From assembly GCF_021535045.1 (NCBI RefSeq), contig NZ_CP091056.1, positions 186,001 to 250,000 of the forward strand: 64,000 nucleotides of DNA, given 5' to 3'. A model generated the notes under the pieces. It saw nothing but the letters and a program-made list of their open reading frames with translations. It did no database searches and had not been told where the DNA came from. This stretch comes from Ornithinimicrobium sp. INDO-MA30-4 (GTDB lineage Bacteria; Actinomycetota; Actinomycetes; Actinomycetales; Dermatophilaceae). The position numbers and the translations under genes are program-made. Below are positions 1-10,588 of this stretch, in pieces. Every line of letters begins with the position of its first letter. The stretch's first letter is position 1.

Positions 1-366
1 ACCTTCACCGCAGACCAGATCGGCAACGGGGCAAAGGGCCTGTTGGACGAGGTCGCGACCGGCAAGGTCACCGGGGAGGAAGAGATCTGGTCGCACACCG
101 ACCTGTGGGACTTCCAGGCCAACGTTGATGGCGCACGTGTTGCATGGCAGGGCCTGAGCCCCATCTTGGAGACCAAGGACCCAGCACTGGACGCCGAGGT
201 CGCTGAGCGCTTCGACGAGTTGCAGGCACTCTTGGACCAGCACCGCGACGGTGAAGGGTTCGTGCTCTACACCGAGCTCTCCACGGAAGAGGTCAAGGAG
301 CTTTCCGACGCCGTGAATGCACTCTCTGAGCCGCTATCCCAGGTCACGGCGGCTGTCCTGCAGTGA
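1..366 (+). CDS. efeO: EfeO-type iron-uptake periplasmic protein, C-terminal part (5' end outside window)
   Basis: This is the last 121 residues of an EfeO/imelysin-like (peptidase M75) protein, the extracytoplasmic component of the EfeUOB ferrous iron uptake system. The reading frame is open from base 1, so the gene begins upstream of the window. The segment DLWDFQANVDGARVAW and the helical, acidic C-terminus are typical of the EfeO M75 domain. The stop TGA (364-366) overlaps the GTG start of efeB (363), which indicates translational coupling. Family assignment is confident because efeB follows directly; the N-terminal cupredoxin part cannot be judged. Confidence 0.88.
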   Translation, partial: TFTADQIGNGAKGLLDEVATGKVTGEEEIWSHTDLWDFQANVDGARVAWQGLSPILETKDPALDAEVAERFDELQALLDQHRDGEGFVLYTELSTEEVKELSDAVNALSEPLSQVTAAVLQ

Positions 367-1623
367 CAAAGGGGTTAGCAGGAGAGGTTTAGTTGGTGCC
401 CTCGGCGTCGGCGCAGCAGGCGTCGGCGTTGGGGTCGCCAGCGGGTATGCGGTGGGCCAGTCCGACGATGACCAGGCCGTTGGCGCTGGATCCGGTGCCG
501 ATCAGTATGACTTTATGGCCAGCACCAAGCCGGCATCACGACCCCCGCCCAAGACCGGATGCACTTTGCCGCATTTGATGTCGCCACGAGCGACCGCGAC
601 GCTCTGATCGAGTTGCTTCAAGAGTGGACTCAGGCGGCCGCGGCGATGACAGCAGGGGAGAGCGTCGGCGGACCGTTGCCTTATGAGGCTCCACCCGCCG
701 ACACCGGCGAAGCCATCGGGCTGCCCGCCTCTGGGCTCACGCTGACCTTTGGGTTTGGCCCGTCTCTCTTTGTTGATGAGTCTGGCGAGGATCGGTTTGG
801 CCTGGCCGAGCGGCAGCCTGCTGTGCTCAACAGGTTGCCGCACTTCCCGGCCGATGCTCTGCAGGAGAACCGCAGCGACGGTGACCTCTGCATACAGGCG
901 TGTGCAGATGATCCCAAGTGGCAGTGCACGCAATCCGCAACTTATCCGCATCGCTTTTGGTCGTGCTTCGTTGAGGTGGTCACAACTCGGTTTTGGCCGC
1001 ACCTCGTCGACGTCGACGGCTCAGACCACGCCGCGAAACCTGTTTGGCTTCAAGGACGGCACCGCCAACATCAAATCTGAAGAGACAGATGTGGTGAACG
1101 AGAGCGTGTGGGTTGCCGCCGGTGATGACGCTGAGGCTGAGTGGATGGTGGACGGCAGCTATCTCGTGGCCCGGCGCATCTCTATGTCCATCGAAACATG
1201 GGACCGGACCTCGCTGGCCGAGCAGGAGCTCATCACTGGCCGTGACCGCAATGAAGGCGCGCCCTTTCTGGCGGCACTGAGTTCACTGAGCCAGACTTCG
1301 AGGCCAAGGGCGGCGACGGTGAATTTCTGATGGCTACCAATTCGCATGTGCGACTAGCGCATCCGAGTCAGAACGATGGCGTTCAAATGTTGCGTCGGGG
1401 TTATAACTTCACGGATGGCAGCAACGAATTGGGCCGGTTAGACGCAGGGCTATTCTTTGTCGCCTTTGTCCGAGACCCAGAAGTTCAGTACATCCCGATG
1501 CAAACGCGCATGTCAGCCCAAGACGGTCTGATGGAGTACCTGCAACACACCGGATCGGCTCTCTTTGCGGTCCCACCGGGTGCCGCCCAAGACGAATGGG
1601 TTGGTCAGGGCCTCTTTGCCTAG
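363..1623 (+). CDS. efeB: EfeB deferrochelatase / DyP-type haem peroxidase, Tat-exported (frameshifted in this sequence)
   Basis: EfeB is a Tat-exported DyP-type peroxidase working with EfeO and EfeU. It is reported to oxidise ferrous iron or release iron from haem. The start is GTG 363 overlapping the efeO stop, followed by the twin-arginine motif SRRGLVG and a Gly/Val/Ala-rich hydrophobic stretch. DyP signatures are spread over all three frames: KPGITTPAQDRMHFA, GFGPSLF, DLCIQACADDP, RWSQLGFGRTSS, then GFKDGTANI with the catalytic Asp, and NSHVRLAHPSQN with the likely proximal His. Frames change near 373, 532, 918, 945 and 1270, and each is repaired by one added base. Reconstructed length is about 420 residues, normal for EfeB. 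Because essential genes here carry the same errors, I do not call it a pseudogene. Confidence 0.85.
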
Positions 1624-1692
1624 TCAGAGTGGTTGCCCTCACGACGGCGGTTCGCTTTGGATACCGGGCGCGGACAGGGCACGCTTAGCCCT

Positions 1693-3399
1693 GTGACGGA
1701 GATTGAGACCAATTCTGAGCTGCTGCCTGCGGTCGAGCGACTGCGGGTAGCGATGGGGGCTGTCCGTCTCCCGCTTGACCTGCCAGAAGTGGACCAAGCC
1801 CGGCAATCCCGGTCGGCGCTGCTGCAGCAGTTTGACGACTATGTTTTGCCCAGGCTGCGTTCGCTCGACGCGCCGCTGCTCTGCGTCGTTGGCGGGTCTA
1901 CCGGAGCCGGCAAATCGACACTGGTCAACAGCGTCATTGGCGAGGTCGTCACTCGCACCGGCGTGCTGCGGCCGACGACCCGCGCGTCTGTGCTGGTGCA
2001 CCACCCCGACGACGTCGCGTGGTTCACCGACGCGCGGATCCTGCCTGAGCTTGCCCGGGCCACCGGTGACGCGATTGATGTCGACGATCCCAATTCGGTG
2101 CGATTGGTCGAATCAGAGACATTGCCGGCGGGCTTGGCATTACTCGATGCCCCCGATATTGATTCAGTCGTCCAAACTAATCGCAGTCTTTCTCGGCAAT
2201 TGTTGTCGGCCGCCGATCTTTGGCTCTTTGTCACGACCGCTGCTCGGTATGCGGACGCGGTGCCGTGGGACTTGTTGAGGCAAGCCTCGAGCGTGGCACG
2301 GCAGTGGCCGTTGTTCTTGACCGCGTGCCGCCGGAGGCGATGGAGGAGGTGCGACTGCACCTGTCTCAGATGTTGCGTGAGCAAGGCTTGGACAAATCGC
2401 CGATCTTCACGATCCCCGAGGTCGACCTCGACGCCGACAAGATGATCGCCGCCAAGCACACGGCGCGGTTAACGGGCTGGCTGCATTCGCTAGCAGGTGA
2501 CTCGCGAGCCCGATCGGTGGTGATCCGCCGGACCCTAGCCGGAGCGCTGGCCTCCCTCTCAGACCGCACGGCGGATGTCACTGCCGCTGCCGACCGCCAG
2601 GTTGAGGCCCAAGAGCACCTTCACTCGTTGGCCCGTTCTGCCTACCAAGACGCGCAGAAGGGGATTGAGGCTGGCGTTGCCGATGGCTCGCTGCTGCGCG
2701 GTGAAGTCTTGGCCCGGTGGCAAGAGTTGGTCGGCACCGGTGAGTTTTTGCGCCAGATCGAGGTCGGCATTGCACGGGTTCGTGATCGCCTGACCTCCTT
2801 CATTACTGGCAAGCAGATCAGCGCTGAGCCACTGGGGGAGGCGCTTCAAGTGGTGTGGCCGCCCTGGTGACCTCGCATACTCAGGTCGCGAGCAGCACGG
2901 CTGCCCGGTCCTGGAAGACCACCCTGGTGGCCCTGCTTTGGTTGAGGCACACCCGGAGTTGCAACGCGCTGCGCCAGACTTGGAAGAGCGCACCGAGCGA
3001 ATGATCCGGGACTGGCAAGGCGAAATTCTCGAGATGATTCGCACCGAAGCAGGCAAGAGGCGCACGACGGCGCGCTATTTGGCCTTCGGGGTCAATGGCC
3101 TGGCGGTCATGTTGATGTTGCTGGTGTTTAGCGCAACAGGTGGGGCCTTGGTTGGTGGTGAGGTGGCGATCGCGGGTGGATCAGCCGTGCTTGCCCAACG
3201 CCTACTAGAAGCAGTGTTTGGTGATCAGGCCGTGCGCGAGATGTCCAAGAAGGCGCGTAAGGCCCTGTTGAGCCGGACCGAAGAGTTGTTGCTGGCCGAG
3301 CGCCAGCGTTTTGACGAAGTGATTGACGAAGTTCCACTGACCCGGGCAGCAGTTGACGCTGTGCGTTCGGCAGCAGTGGATGTTGAAGGAGCGCGATGA
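1693..3399 (+). CDS. Dynamin-like membrane GTPase, first of a tandem pair (frameshifted)
   Basis: This is a large GTPase of about 570 residues. From the GTG start at 1693 it has a P-loop GGSTGAGKST (about residues 67-76), an RPTTR switch-I-like segment and a Walker-B/G3 motif LLDAPD (about 151-155). A long helical region follows, then two hydrophobic segments near 3070-3210 that should anchor or insert it in the membrane. This plan matches bacterial dynamin-like or YfjP-like GTPases. Frame changes near 2285, 2845 and 2930 each need one added base. Its stop overlaps the next gene's start (ATGA, 3396-3399), so the pair is translationally coupled. Function is not known: membrane remodelling or stress protection is inference from the family. 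A start upstream of 1693 is possible but lacks support. Confidence 0.7.
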
Positions 3400-5035
3400 G
3401 CCCCCGGCGCAGCACGGGATCCCGATCGGAGTCGCTGACCTGGCGAGCCGATCAACTCCAAGAGGCGATTGAGACCGGTGGCGCGGAGCTAATCTCCGAT
3501 GCCGCCATCGCTGGCCAACGGGTCGTGGCAAAGGTCCGCGAGCGGTGGGCGCTCAAGGGCGGGCGCACCGTGGTGAGCCTGGCCGGTGCTACAGGGTCGG
3601 GCAAGTCCACCTTGTTTAACCAGTTGGTTGGTCACACCGTCGCCGATATCAGTGCTCGCCGACCCACCACATCACGCGCGACGGCGGCGATTTGGGGCGA
3701 CGAGGACGCGACAGACCTGCTGAACTGGCTCGGCGTCAATCAGCGCCATCACCTTTCGGCCGACGGCGACCAGAGCGATCTGGACGGCCTCGTCTTGATC
3801 GACCTCCCCGACTTCGATTCTCGCGAACTCGCCAACCGAGTCGAGGCTGATCGGGTCTTGGAGCGCTCCGACGTCTTCGTGTGGGTCACCGATCCGCAAA
3901 AGTATGCGGATGCCCGGTTGCACGAGGACTACCTTTCGGCACTCAAAGAGCACGAGACCGTCATGATGGTCGTGCTTAACCAGATCGATCGAGTCTCCGA
4001 AGAGGGCGGTGTCGAAGGGATCAAGGATGACTTGAAGGCACTGGTCGCTGCGGATGGCGCCGGAGATTTCACTATCTATGGCACCTCTGCCCGGATGGGG
4101 CTGGGCGTCTCAGATGTCCGGCAAGCCATTGGCTCTGTGGTCGCAGAGCGCAACGCCGCGGAGAACCGACTGGTGGGTGACCTGCGCACGAGCGCAACGA
4201 GCATGCTGAGCATGGTCGGGGAGACCGAAATCGCCAGCTCCGATGTGGTCTCCGATGACTTGTTGACCGCGCTCAAACAGGCCGCCGGTGTGCCCGTCGT
4301 CCTGGACGCGGTGCAAAGGAATACCTGATTCAGAGCAAGCTCAACACCGGTTGGCCGTTCAGCCGTTGGTTGTCGGCGCTGCGCCCGGACCCACTCAAAC
4401 GCCTGCGTTTGGGCGATGACCGCGCTGGTAGTTCGGGTATCAGCCCATCCGATGTCCGCGCCGTGTTGGGGCGTTCTTCGCTGCCACCGCCCACACCGGC
4501 CGCTAGATCGGCCGTGCAGTTGGCCAGCCGACGAGTCGCGGATCGGGCTAGCGAGGGCTTGCCTCCGCTGTGGGCCGACGCTGTGTCTAGGGCTGCAAGC
4601 CCGGATGATTCGAGCCTTGCTGATGGGCTTGACCAGGCCGTTTTTGGGACCTCGCTGCGCGCTGGCAACCCGTTCTGGTGGTCGCTGTTCCGCTTCCTGC
4701 AGTTTGTCTTAGCCGTTGCGACGGTTGTTGGTTTCGTCTGGCTTGCTGCCATCGGTGTCATCGGATGGCTGCAAATGGACATTGGGGTGCCGACCTGGGG
4801 TCCGTTGCCGATACCGGCGGTGTTGTTCGTGGGAGGCATTCTGGCTGGTCTGCTGCTCGCGATGATCGCGAGAGCGATGGCTGGCGCCGGAGCCAAACGC
4901 AGGCGTGCATTAGTCGAGAAGCGGATGGATGAGTCCGTCGGCAAGGTGGCCAAACAGCACATTCGAGTGCCCGTCACGACGGTCCTGGACCGCCACCGGC
5001 AGACTCGCCAGCAACTGGAATCCGCCGTTTCATAG
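3396..5035 (+). CDS. Dynamin-like membrane GTPase, second of a tandem pair (frameshifted)
   Basis: This is the partner GTPase of about 547 residues. It shows P-loop GATGSGKST (residues 64-72), an RRPTTSRATA switch-I region, G3 DLPD (136-139) and a G4-like NQID (195-198) in place of NKxD. Two strong membrane segments lie near 4690-4770 and 4800-4870, followed by a basic, helical C-terminus. One frame change near 4315 is repaired by adding a base. Its ATG lies inside the stop of the preceding GTPase, so the two are probably made in equal amounts and may form a heteromeric dynamin, as paired bacterial dynamins do. That complex is inference. Confidence 0.72.
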
Positions 5036-5170
5036 GTGTCTATCCACATCCCGCTTCGTCTTCGTAGGTTCTCCACGAATGACGGGGCGGGATGTTTGTG
5101 TCCGTGCCCTTGCAGGAGGGTGATTGCACCAGCCTCACCGAGGGGCAGGATGATCACAGGGTGGCACAAC

Positions 5171-5658
5171 ATGAACGACAGTTTCATCACGGTCACGGGC
5201 AACGTCACAGGGAGCCGCAGGCCAGAGCAGGCAGGGAGACGGGCACGCCATTCACAGTGTTCGGAGTGGCGCAAAACCGCGTAAAGCGAGATGCAAAGGG
5301 CGACATCGTCCCCATGGGCACGAACTTCTATGAGGTGATTGCCTTCCGAGCCTTGGGGCAAAACGTGCTCGACTCGATTGCGAAAGGCGACCCGGTTGTC
5401 GTCCATGGGCGGCTACGCGTCCACGACTGGGAGAACGGCGAACGCAAAGGCACGACCGTGCAGATCGACGCCACCAATATCGGGCCCGATCTCACCTTCG
5501 GGACGAGCGAGTTCAACAAGCGGCGTCGCTCGGCTTCGGTCGGCCGCGACCGGCTCGACACGGAGGTCAACGGCGGTGACGGCAGCGAATCCGGCGATGA
5601 CCAAGAGACACACGACGCCGCAGTTGAGCACCCGCAGAGCATTGAGCAGGATCCATGA
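5171..5658 (+). CDS. ssb: Single-stranded DNA-binding protein-like OB-fold protein (frameshifted)
   Basis: The reconstructed protein of about 162 residues starts MNDSFITVTGNVTG and continues with TPFTVFGVAQNRVKR, MGTNFYEVIAFRALGQNV and KGDPVVVHGRLRVHDWE, the strand pattern of an SSB OB fold. One base is missing near 5212. The C-terminal third is polar and acidic but ends EHPQSIEQDP, without the DxxxPF tip through which housekeeping SSB recruits partners. It is probably a secondary SSB paralogue and not the replication protein. Placement before ettA and after a GTPase pair is, from memory, recurrent in Actinobacteria. Confidence 0.78.
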
Positions 5659-5696
5659 CACAGCCCGCGGGGGCTGCCCTGGGCCCGGTGGCTCGC

Positions 5697-5737
5697 AGCC
5701 GCCGGTGACGATTCTCTTGAGTGCGTCACCGGCGGCT
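5697..5737 (+). terminator. 14-bp perfect inverted repeat between ssb-like gene and ettA
   Basis: The arms at 5697-5710 and 5724-5737 are perfectly complementary around a 13-base loop. There is no T-run after the stem, and the hairpin ends only 11 bases before the ettA start at 5749. It may end ssb transcription, or it may affect ettA translation. Without a T-tract both remain open. Confidence 0.55.
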
Positions 5738-5748
5738 AGCCTTAGGGC

Positions 5749-7430
5749 ATGGCTGAGTTCATTTACACCATGAGCCGCGCGCGTAAGGCGCACGGTGACA
5801 AGGTAATCCTCGACGACGTGACCATGTCTTTCTACCCAGGCGCCAAGATCGGCGTGGTGGGGCCGAACGGTGCTGGTAAGTCGACCATCCTCAAAATCAT
5901 GGCCGGATTGGACACGCCGTCTAACGGTGAAGCCCGTCTAACGCCTGGCTATTCGGTGGGCATCCTCCTGCAGGAGCCGCCTCTGAACGAAGAAAAGACT
6001 GTGTTGGGCAACGTCCAAGAGGGCGTCGGTGAGATCAAGGCAAAGATCGACCGCTTCAACAAGATCTCTGAGTTGATGGCCGAGCCCGACGCTGACTTTG
6101 ATGCGCTGTTGACCGAGATGGGCAAACTGCAAGAAGCGATCGACGCCGAAGACGCCTGGGACTTGGATTCCCAGTTGGAGCAGGCGATGGACGCTCTGCA
6201 ATGCCCCCAGGCGATCTGCCTGTCACCAACCTCTCCGGTGGTGAGCGTCGCCGCGTGGCGTTGTGCAAGTTGCTGCTCAGCAAGCCAGATCTGCTGCTGC
6301 TGGACGAGCCGACTAACCACCTTGACGCTGAAAGTGTGCAGTGGCTCGAGCAGCACCTTGCCGCATACCCCGGCGCTGTTCTCGCCGTGACTCACGACCG
6401 GTACTTCCTGGACAACGTCGCTCAGTGGATTGCTGAAGTCGACCGTGGTCGTCTCTACCCGTATGAGGGCAACTACTCCACCTACCTGGAGAAGAAGCGC
6501 GAGCGGTTGGCGGTCCAGGGCAAGAAGGACGCCAAACTGGCTAAGCGCCTAGAGAAGGAGCTCGAGTGGGTTCGTTCTAACGCCAAGGCCAAGCAGACCA
6601 AGAACAAGGCGCGACTGAGTCGCTACGAAGAGATGGCTGCCGAGGCAGAAAAGACTCGCAAGCTGGACTTCGAAGAGATCACCATCCCCGTTGGTCCGCG
6701 CCTGGGTAACCAGGTCATTGAGGTCAAGGACCTCAAGAAGGGCTTTGGCGACCGTGTTCTCATCGACGATCTGTCGTTCACGCTTCCGCGTAACGGCATT
6801 GTCGGCGTGATTGGTCCCAACGGTGTCGGTAAGACGACCCTCTTTAAGACCATCGTCGGCTTCGAAGAGCCTGATGACGGCATGGTCAAGGTTGGCGACA
6901 CGGTCAACATCTCCTACGTCGACCAGAACCGTGGCGGCATCGACCCTGACAAGTCGCTCTGGGAGGTTGTCTCTGATGGCAACGACTTCATCCAGGTCGG
7001 CAAGGTTGAGATCCCCTCGCGTGCTTATGTCTCGCAGTTTGGCTTCAAGGGCCCAGACCAGCAAAAGAAGGCGGGCATCCTCTCCGGTGGTGAGCGCAAC
7101 CGACTAAACCTGGCTCTGACGCTCAAGCAGGGCGGCAACTTGCTGCTCCTCGATGAGCCGACTAACGACCTCGATGTTGAGACCTTGGGCTCGCTGGAAA
7201 ATGCTCTGCTGGAGTTTCCGGGCTGCGCTGTGGTCATCAGCCACGACCGGTGGTTCCTGGACCGCGTCGCAACGCACATCCTGGCCTATGAAGGCACGGA
7301 TGAAGACCCCGATAACTGGTATTGGTTTGAGGGCAACTTCGCGGCGTATGAGGAAAGCAAGGTTGAGCGGTTGGGTGCCGAAGCAGCGCGTCCGCACCGT
7401 GTGACCCACCGGCGCTTGACCCGCGACTAA
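5749..7430 (+). CDS. ettA: EttA-type ABC-F translational throttle ATPase (frameshifted)
   Basis: This is a cytosolic ABC-F protein of about 561 residues with two ATPase domains and no membrane segment. EttA-type proteins bind the ribosomal E site and adjust translation to the energy state. The first Walker A is GPNGAGKST (38-46), with signature LSGGERRRVALCKLLL and Walker B DLLLLDEPTNHLD. The second domain has GPNGVGKTT, ILSGGERNRLNLALTL and LLLLDEPTNDLD. The arm and linker region is rich in charged residues, as in EttA. One C is missing near 6202 in a C-run. The start MAEFIYTMSRARKAHGDK is the usual EttA N-terminus. Confidence 0.92.
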
Positions 7431-7445
7431 GCACTACCAGCACAG

Positions 7446-8375
7446 ATGGCACGGCGACCCAAGCGACCACCGCCGCTGCCGACGCGTGATGGACTCGGTC
7501 CGGCCAGGGTGCGTATGCCCCCAGGTCGGACCGAGCCAACTGTGGTCGCCTTTCTTGAATCAGTCACCGGCGATCCCCAGGTGGTGGCGCGCCGGTTGGC
7601 TGATCGAGAAGTGTTGTTAGCCGACGGCTCTGTCGTTGATCGGGAAACCGCATACCTGCCAGGCGGGTTGGTTTTCCTCTATCGAGACGTGCCTGATGAA
7701 ATCGAAGTGCCGGGCGAGATCCACATCCTCTATCGCGATGACAACATCGTCGTGGTCGACAAGCCACCTTTTATGGCCACGATGCCGCGCGGCTCTCATG
7801 TCGTCCAGACGGCCGTGGTGCAGTTGCGGCGCAAATATGGTCTTGAAGACATCGCTCCTGCTCACCGGCTAGATCGGCTGACTTCAGGTGTCCTCCTCCT
7901 GACCTTGCGGCCACAGGCGCGCCGCGCATACCAAGAGCTTTTCGCCCGCCAGCAGGTGGCCAAGGAGTATCAGGCGACCGCGCCGCTGATGGATCGGCTG
8001 ATGCCGTTGCGGATCGAAAATCGATTAGAGCGGGTCCGCGGCGATCATCGCACCCGGATCGTCGCAGGTGAGCCGAACGCTGTCACCGATGTTGACGTCG
8101 TCGGCGTCGCTGATGGGTTGGCGCAGTATCGATTGATGCCGAGCACGGGCAAGACTCATCAGCTGCGGGCCCACCTCGCTGGCGAGGGCGCGCCCATCGT
8201 GGGTGACCCGCTTTATGGCACCCAGGCCGGGCCTGGCGATGACTTCACCCGGCCCCTGCAACTCTTGGCGCACCGGCTCGCCTTCATCGATCCGATCAAT
8301 GGCGAACCACGAGAGTTCGTGGCGCAGCGCCAGTTGATGACGCTAGCCGAGGCATCGACCGCTGCATCCGCCTAG
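7446..8375 (+). CDS. RluA-family pseudouridine synthase
   Basis: An intact protein of 309 residues that converts specific uridines in rRNA or tRNA to pseudouridine. The catalytic motif HRLDRLTSG (140-148) contains the nucleophilic Asp143. Other family blocks are VVVDKPPFMATMPRG, KEYQATAP, STGKTHQLRAHL and GDPLYG. It lies 15 bases after ettA, so both may be cotranscribed. The exact RNA target cannot be deduced, so no gene symbol is given. Confidence 0.88.
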   Translation: MARRPKRPPPLPTRDGLGPARVRMPPGRTEPTVVAFLESVTGDPQVVARRLADREVLLADGSVVDRETAYLPGGLVFLYRDVPDEIEVPGEIHILYRDDNIVVVDKPPFMATMPRGSHVVQTAVVQLRRKYGLEDIAPAHRLDRLTSGVLLLTLRPQARRAYQELFARQQVAKEYQATAPLMDRLMPLRIENRLERVRGDHRTRIVAGEPNAVTDVDVVGVADGLAQYRLMPSTGKTHQLRAHLAGEGAPIVGDPLYGTQAGPGDDFTRPLQLLAHRLAFIDPINGEPREFVAQRQLMTLAEASTAASA

Positions 8376-8418
8376 CGACGCGGCAGCGGGCTCGACACGA
8401 GCGGCTCGGAAGCTGGAC

Positions 8419-9350
8419 CTACTCCTTGACCCGGACCATGCCCTCTTGGGCAACTGACGCCATGAGGGTGCCGTCTTGACTAAACATCAGACCATGCCCA
8501 AGTCCGCGGCCGTTCTGTGCCGACGGTGAGGCCTGGCGATAGAGGATCCAGTCGTCGGCACGGGGCTCACGGTGGAACCACATCGCGTGGTCGAGGCTGG
8601 CTGGCCGCAGCCGGGGGTCTCCCCACACCAGGCCGTGCTTGCGCAAGATTGGCTCGAGCAGGCTGTAGTCCGATGAATATGCGAGCACGGCAGCATGCAA
8701 CAAGGGTCGTTACCGATGTCGCGAGGCACCCGGAACCAGACATGCTGCTCCGCGACCTTGTCAGAGGGCTCCAAATAGAGCGACCCCTCAACGTGCTTGA
8801 TCTCGATCGCTCGGCGCTGCACGACGTGCTTGGCTGCGGGGTGGTCGATGCCGGCCAAGACCTCAGCGTCCGATTTCAGGCTGTCAGGGCCGGGCACGGT
8901 CGGCATCTCGGTTTGGTGCTCAAGGCCCTCGGCCTGGTCTTGGAACGAGGTGATCATTGACAGCAATAGCCGACCGTCTTGAACGGCGTGCACTCGACGG
9001 GCGGAGAAGGATGCTCCGTCGCGCATCCGCTCCACCAGGAAGTTAATCGGTCGTTGGTCATCGCCGGGGCGCAAAAAGTAGCCATGCAGCGAGTGGATGC
9101 GCCGACTGCCATCGCCCGCACCTTCGTTTGCAACGGTGCGGCCTGCCGCGATGACCGATTGAGCCAGGACTTGGCCCCCGAAAACCCGACCAATCGGCTG
9201 CGGCTGACTGCGCCCCACAAACACGTCACCTTCAGAATCCCCGAGGTCCTGGGTGTTGCCGTCTGGGGAAGTCACTCGAATGGTGGTCGAGCCTTCCCGT
9301 TTGAGGTCAAGGACGTCGAGCAGGTCATCAATGGGATTATCGAGAGTCAC
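8419..9350 (-). CDS. tesB: Acyl-CoA thioesterase II (TesB family, frameshifted)
   Basis: A double-hotdog thioesterase of about 310 residues that hydrolyses acyl-CoA to free acid and CoA. N-terminal blocks include DVFVGRSQPQPIGRVFGGQV, HSLHGYFLRPGD and ARRVHAVQDGRLL. The C-terminal hotdog has ASLDHAMWFHREPRADDWIL and GRGLGHGLMFSQDGTLMAS, which are TesB hallmarks. One base is missing near 8700. It is divergent from the small thioesterase gene at 9409 with 58 bases between them, which must hold both promoters. Confidence 0.87.
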
Positions 9351-9408
9351 CGCACCACCCTACCCAGCGTGGTGCGTAACACCGCTGACCGACTGACAGG
9401 ATGGGCGT

Positions 9409-9878
9409 ATGTCGTTTGGTGATTATTTTGTGGACATTTCGATCCGTTGGTCTGACATGGATGCATACCGCCACGTCAACAATGTGCAATTTGTCAGGTT
9501 GCTCGAAGAGGCCCGGGTCTATGCCCTGCGTGACTGGTTCAGCCACGATCGCAACCTGATCGACGATGGCCTGTTGGTCGCGCGTCAAGAGATCGATTAC
9601 CTCGCGCCGTTGAACTTTAACTATCAGCCAGCCCGAATCAGGGTCTGGTGTAGCCGCATCAGTGGAGCCTCGTTCGATCTCGGGTATGCCGTGCAGCAGC
9701 CAGACAATGACGTCACCTACGCGTTGGCTGAAGTGACCCTCGTGGCCTACAACCTCAACGAGGGCACCCCCGGCGGCTGGGCACGCCCGAGCGTGAAGCC
9801 CTCAGGGCCCGGATGGGGGAGCCCGCCGCGTTGCGCAGCCGCTCCGGTGCGCGTCGTGCAGCGAAAAGGACCTCGTGA
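9409..9878 (+). CDS. 4HBT-family acyl-CoA thioesterase (YbgC/FadM-like, 3' frameshift)
   Basis: A small single-hotdog thioesterase of about 156 residues. The motif RWSDMDAYRHVNNVQF contains the catalytic Asp region of YbgC-like enzymes. A base is missing near 9767 in a C-run. When it is restored, the protein ends RRAAKRTS with a stop at 9876-9878 that overlaps the GTG start of the next gene (9875). The two genes are therefore coupled. Its substrate is unknown. Confidence 0.83.
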
Positions 9879-10519
9879 ATCGTGACCTGACCTTCAGCGA
9901 CCTGGAGTCCGTGCAAGACTTCGGCACCTTTGTCGGACGCGCGAAGCATGTCGATGCAGACGGCGCCATCCGCCTGCAAGCGATGGGCGAAGTGCTGGCT
10001 TCCTGGGTGCGAGTCCTGCCCGGCCAAGGTTTAACTAATCAAGGCCTCACCTTGGGGCTGCGGGTGATGCCGTTGATGGGTGAACACTCGCTTGAGACCA
10101 CGGTGCCCTTGGCCGGTTTAGCGGATCGCTTCGCCCGACGCAGCAGCGTCGGCTCCGTCTCAGCCACCGTCGATGTGCCCCCGCAAGAGGTCCCCGCGGC
10201 GTGGACCGCGCTGACCCCGCCGCGTAGTGGTTGGCAGCCGGTCGAAGAGATCGACTCTGCACTCCTCAAGGAGGTGGCAACCCAAGGGATCACTGCCGTA
10301 GCGCACGGCACTCCCGATGTGGCCGGTGCCGCCGCTGTCGCTGCATTGCGTCAGCGAGTGTGGGGCGTGGCCATGACTGGATCGCAGGGCACACCCGCAG
10401 CCGCCGCCTTCGCCGCATACTCCCTGGGCTTTTTGACTCCAGGGCAGGCAGCGACTGTGCATAGCAATGGCCCCTGGCGCCGGCTGAGCACGCCACGAGG
10501 GCACGTCCTGACCCGCTAG
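9875..10519 (+). CDS. Conserved protein of unknown function coupled to thioesterase
   Basis: An intact frame of 214 residues starting at GTG 9875, overlapping the thioesterase stop. I do not recognise a catalytic motif. The protein is soluble, rich in Ala/Val/Gly, and has no signal peptide. Blocks such as VGRAKHVDADGAIRLQ and WVRVLPGQGLT suggest a compact beta-rich fold. Coupling to a thioesterase suggests a related role in acyl metabolism, but that is only context. Confidence 0.72.
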   Translation: MNRDLTFSDLESVQDFGTFVGRAKHVDADGAIRLQAMGEVLASWVRVLPGQGLTNQGLTLGLRVMPLMGEHSLETTVPLAGLADRFARRSSVGSVSATVDVPPQEVPAAWTALTPPRSGWQPVEEIDSALLKEVATQGITAVAHGTPDVAGAAAVAALRQRVWGVAMTGSQGTPAAAAFAAYSLGFLTPGQAATVHSNGPWRRLSTPRGHVLTR

Positions 10520-10588
10520 GGTCACGGCCCTGCGTTTCGGCGCGCCCAGGCCGAGGCCACGGGACCGCGCCATAGTCTTACTGGATGC

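Noticed and set aside
363-1623. efeB as a decayed pseudogene
   Set aside because: All DyP motifs and the total length are retained, and the five shifts follow the same deletion pattern as in essential genes.
4330-5406. A long open frame antisense to the second GTPase
   Set aside because: Shadow frame with Arg/Ser-rich random composition.
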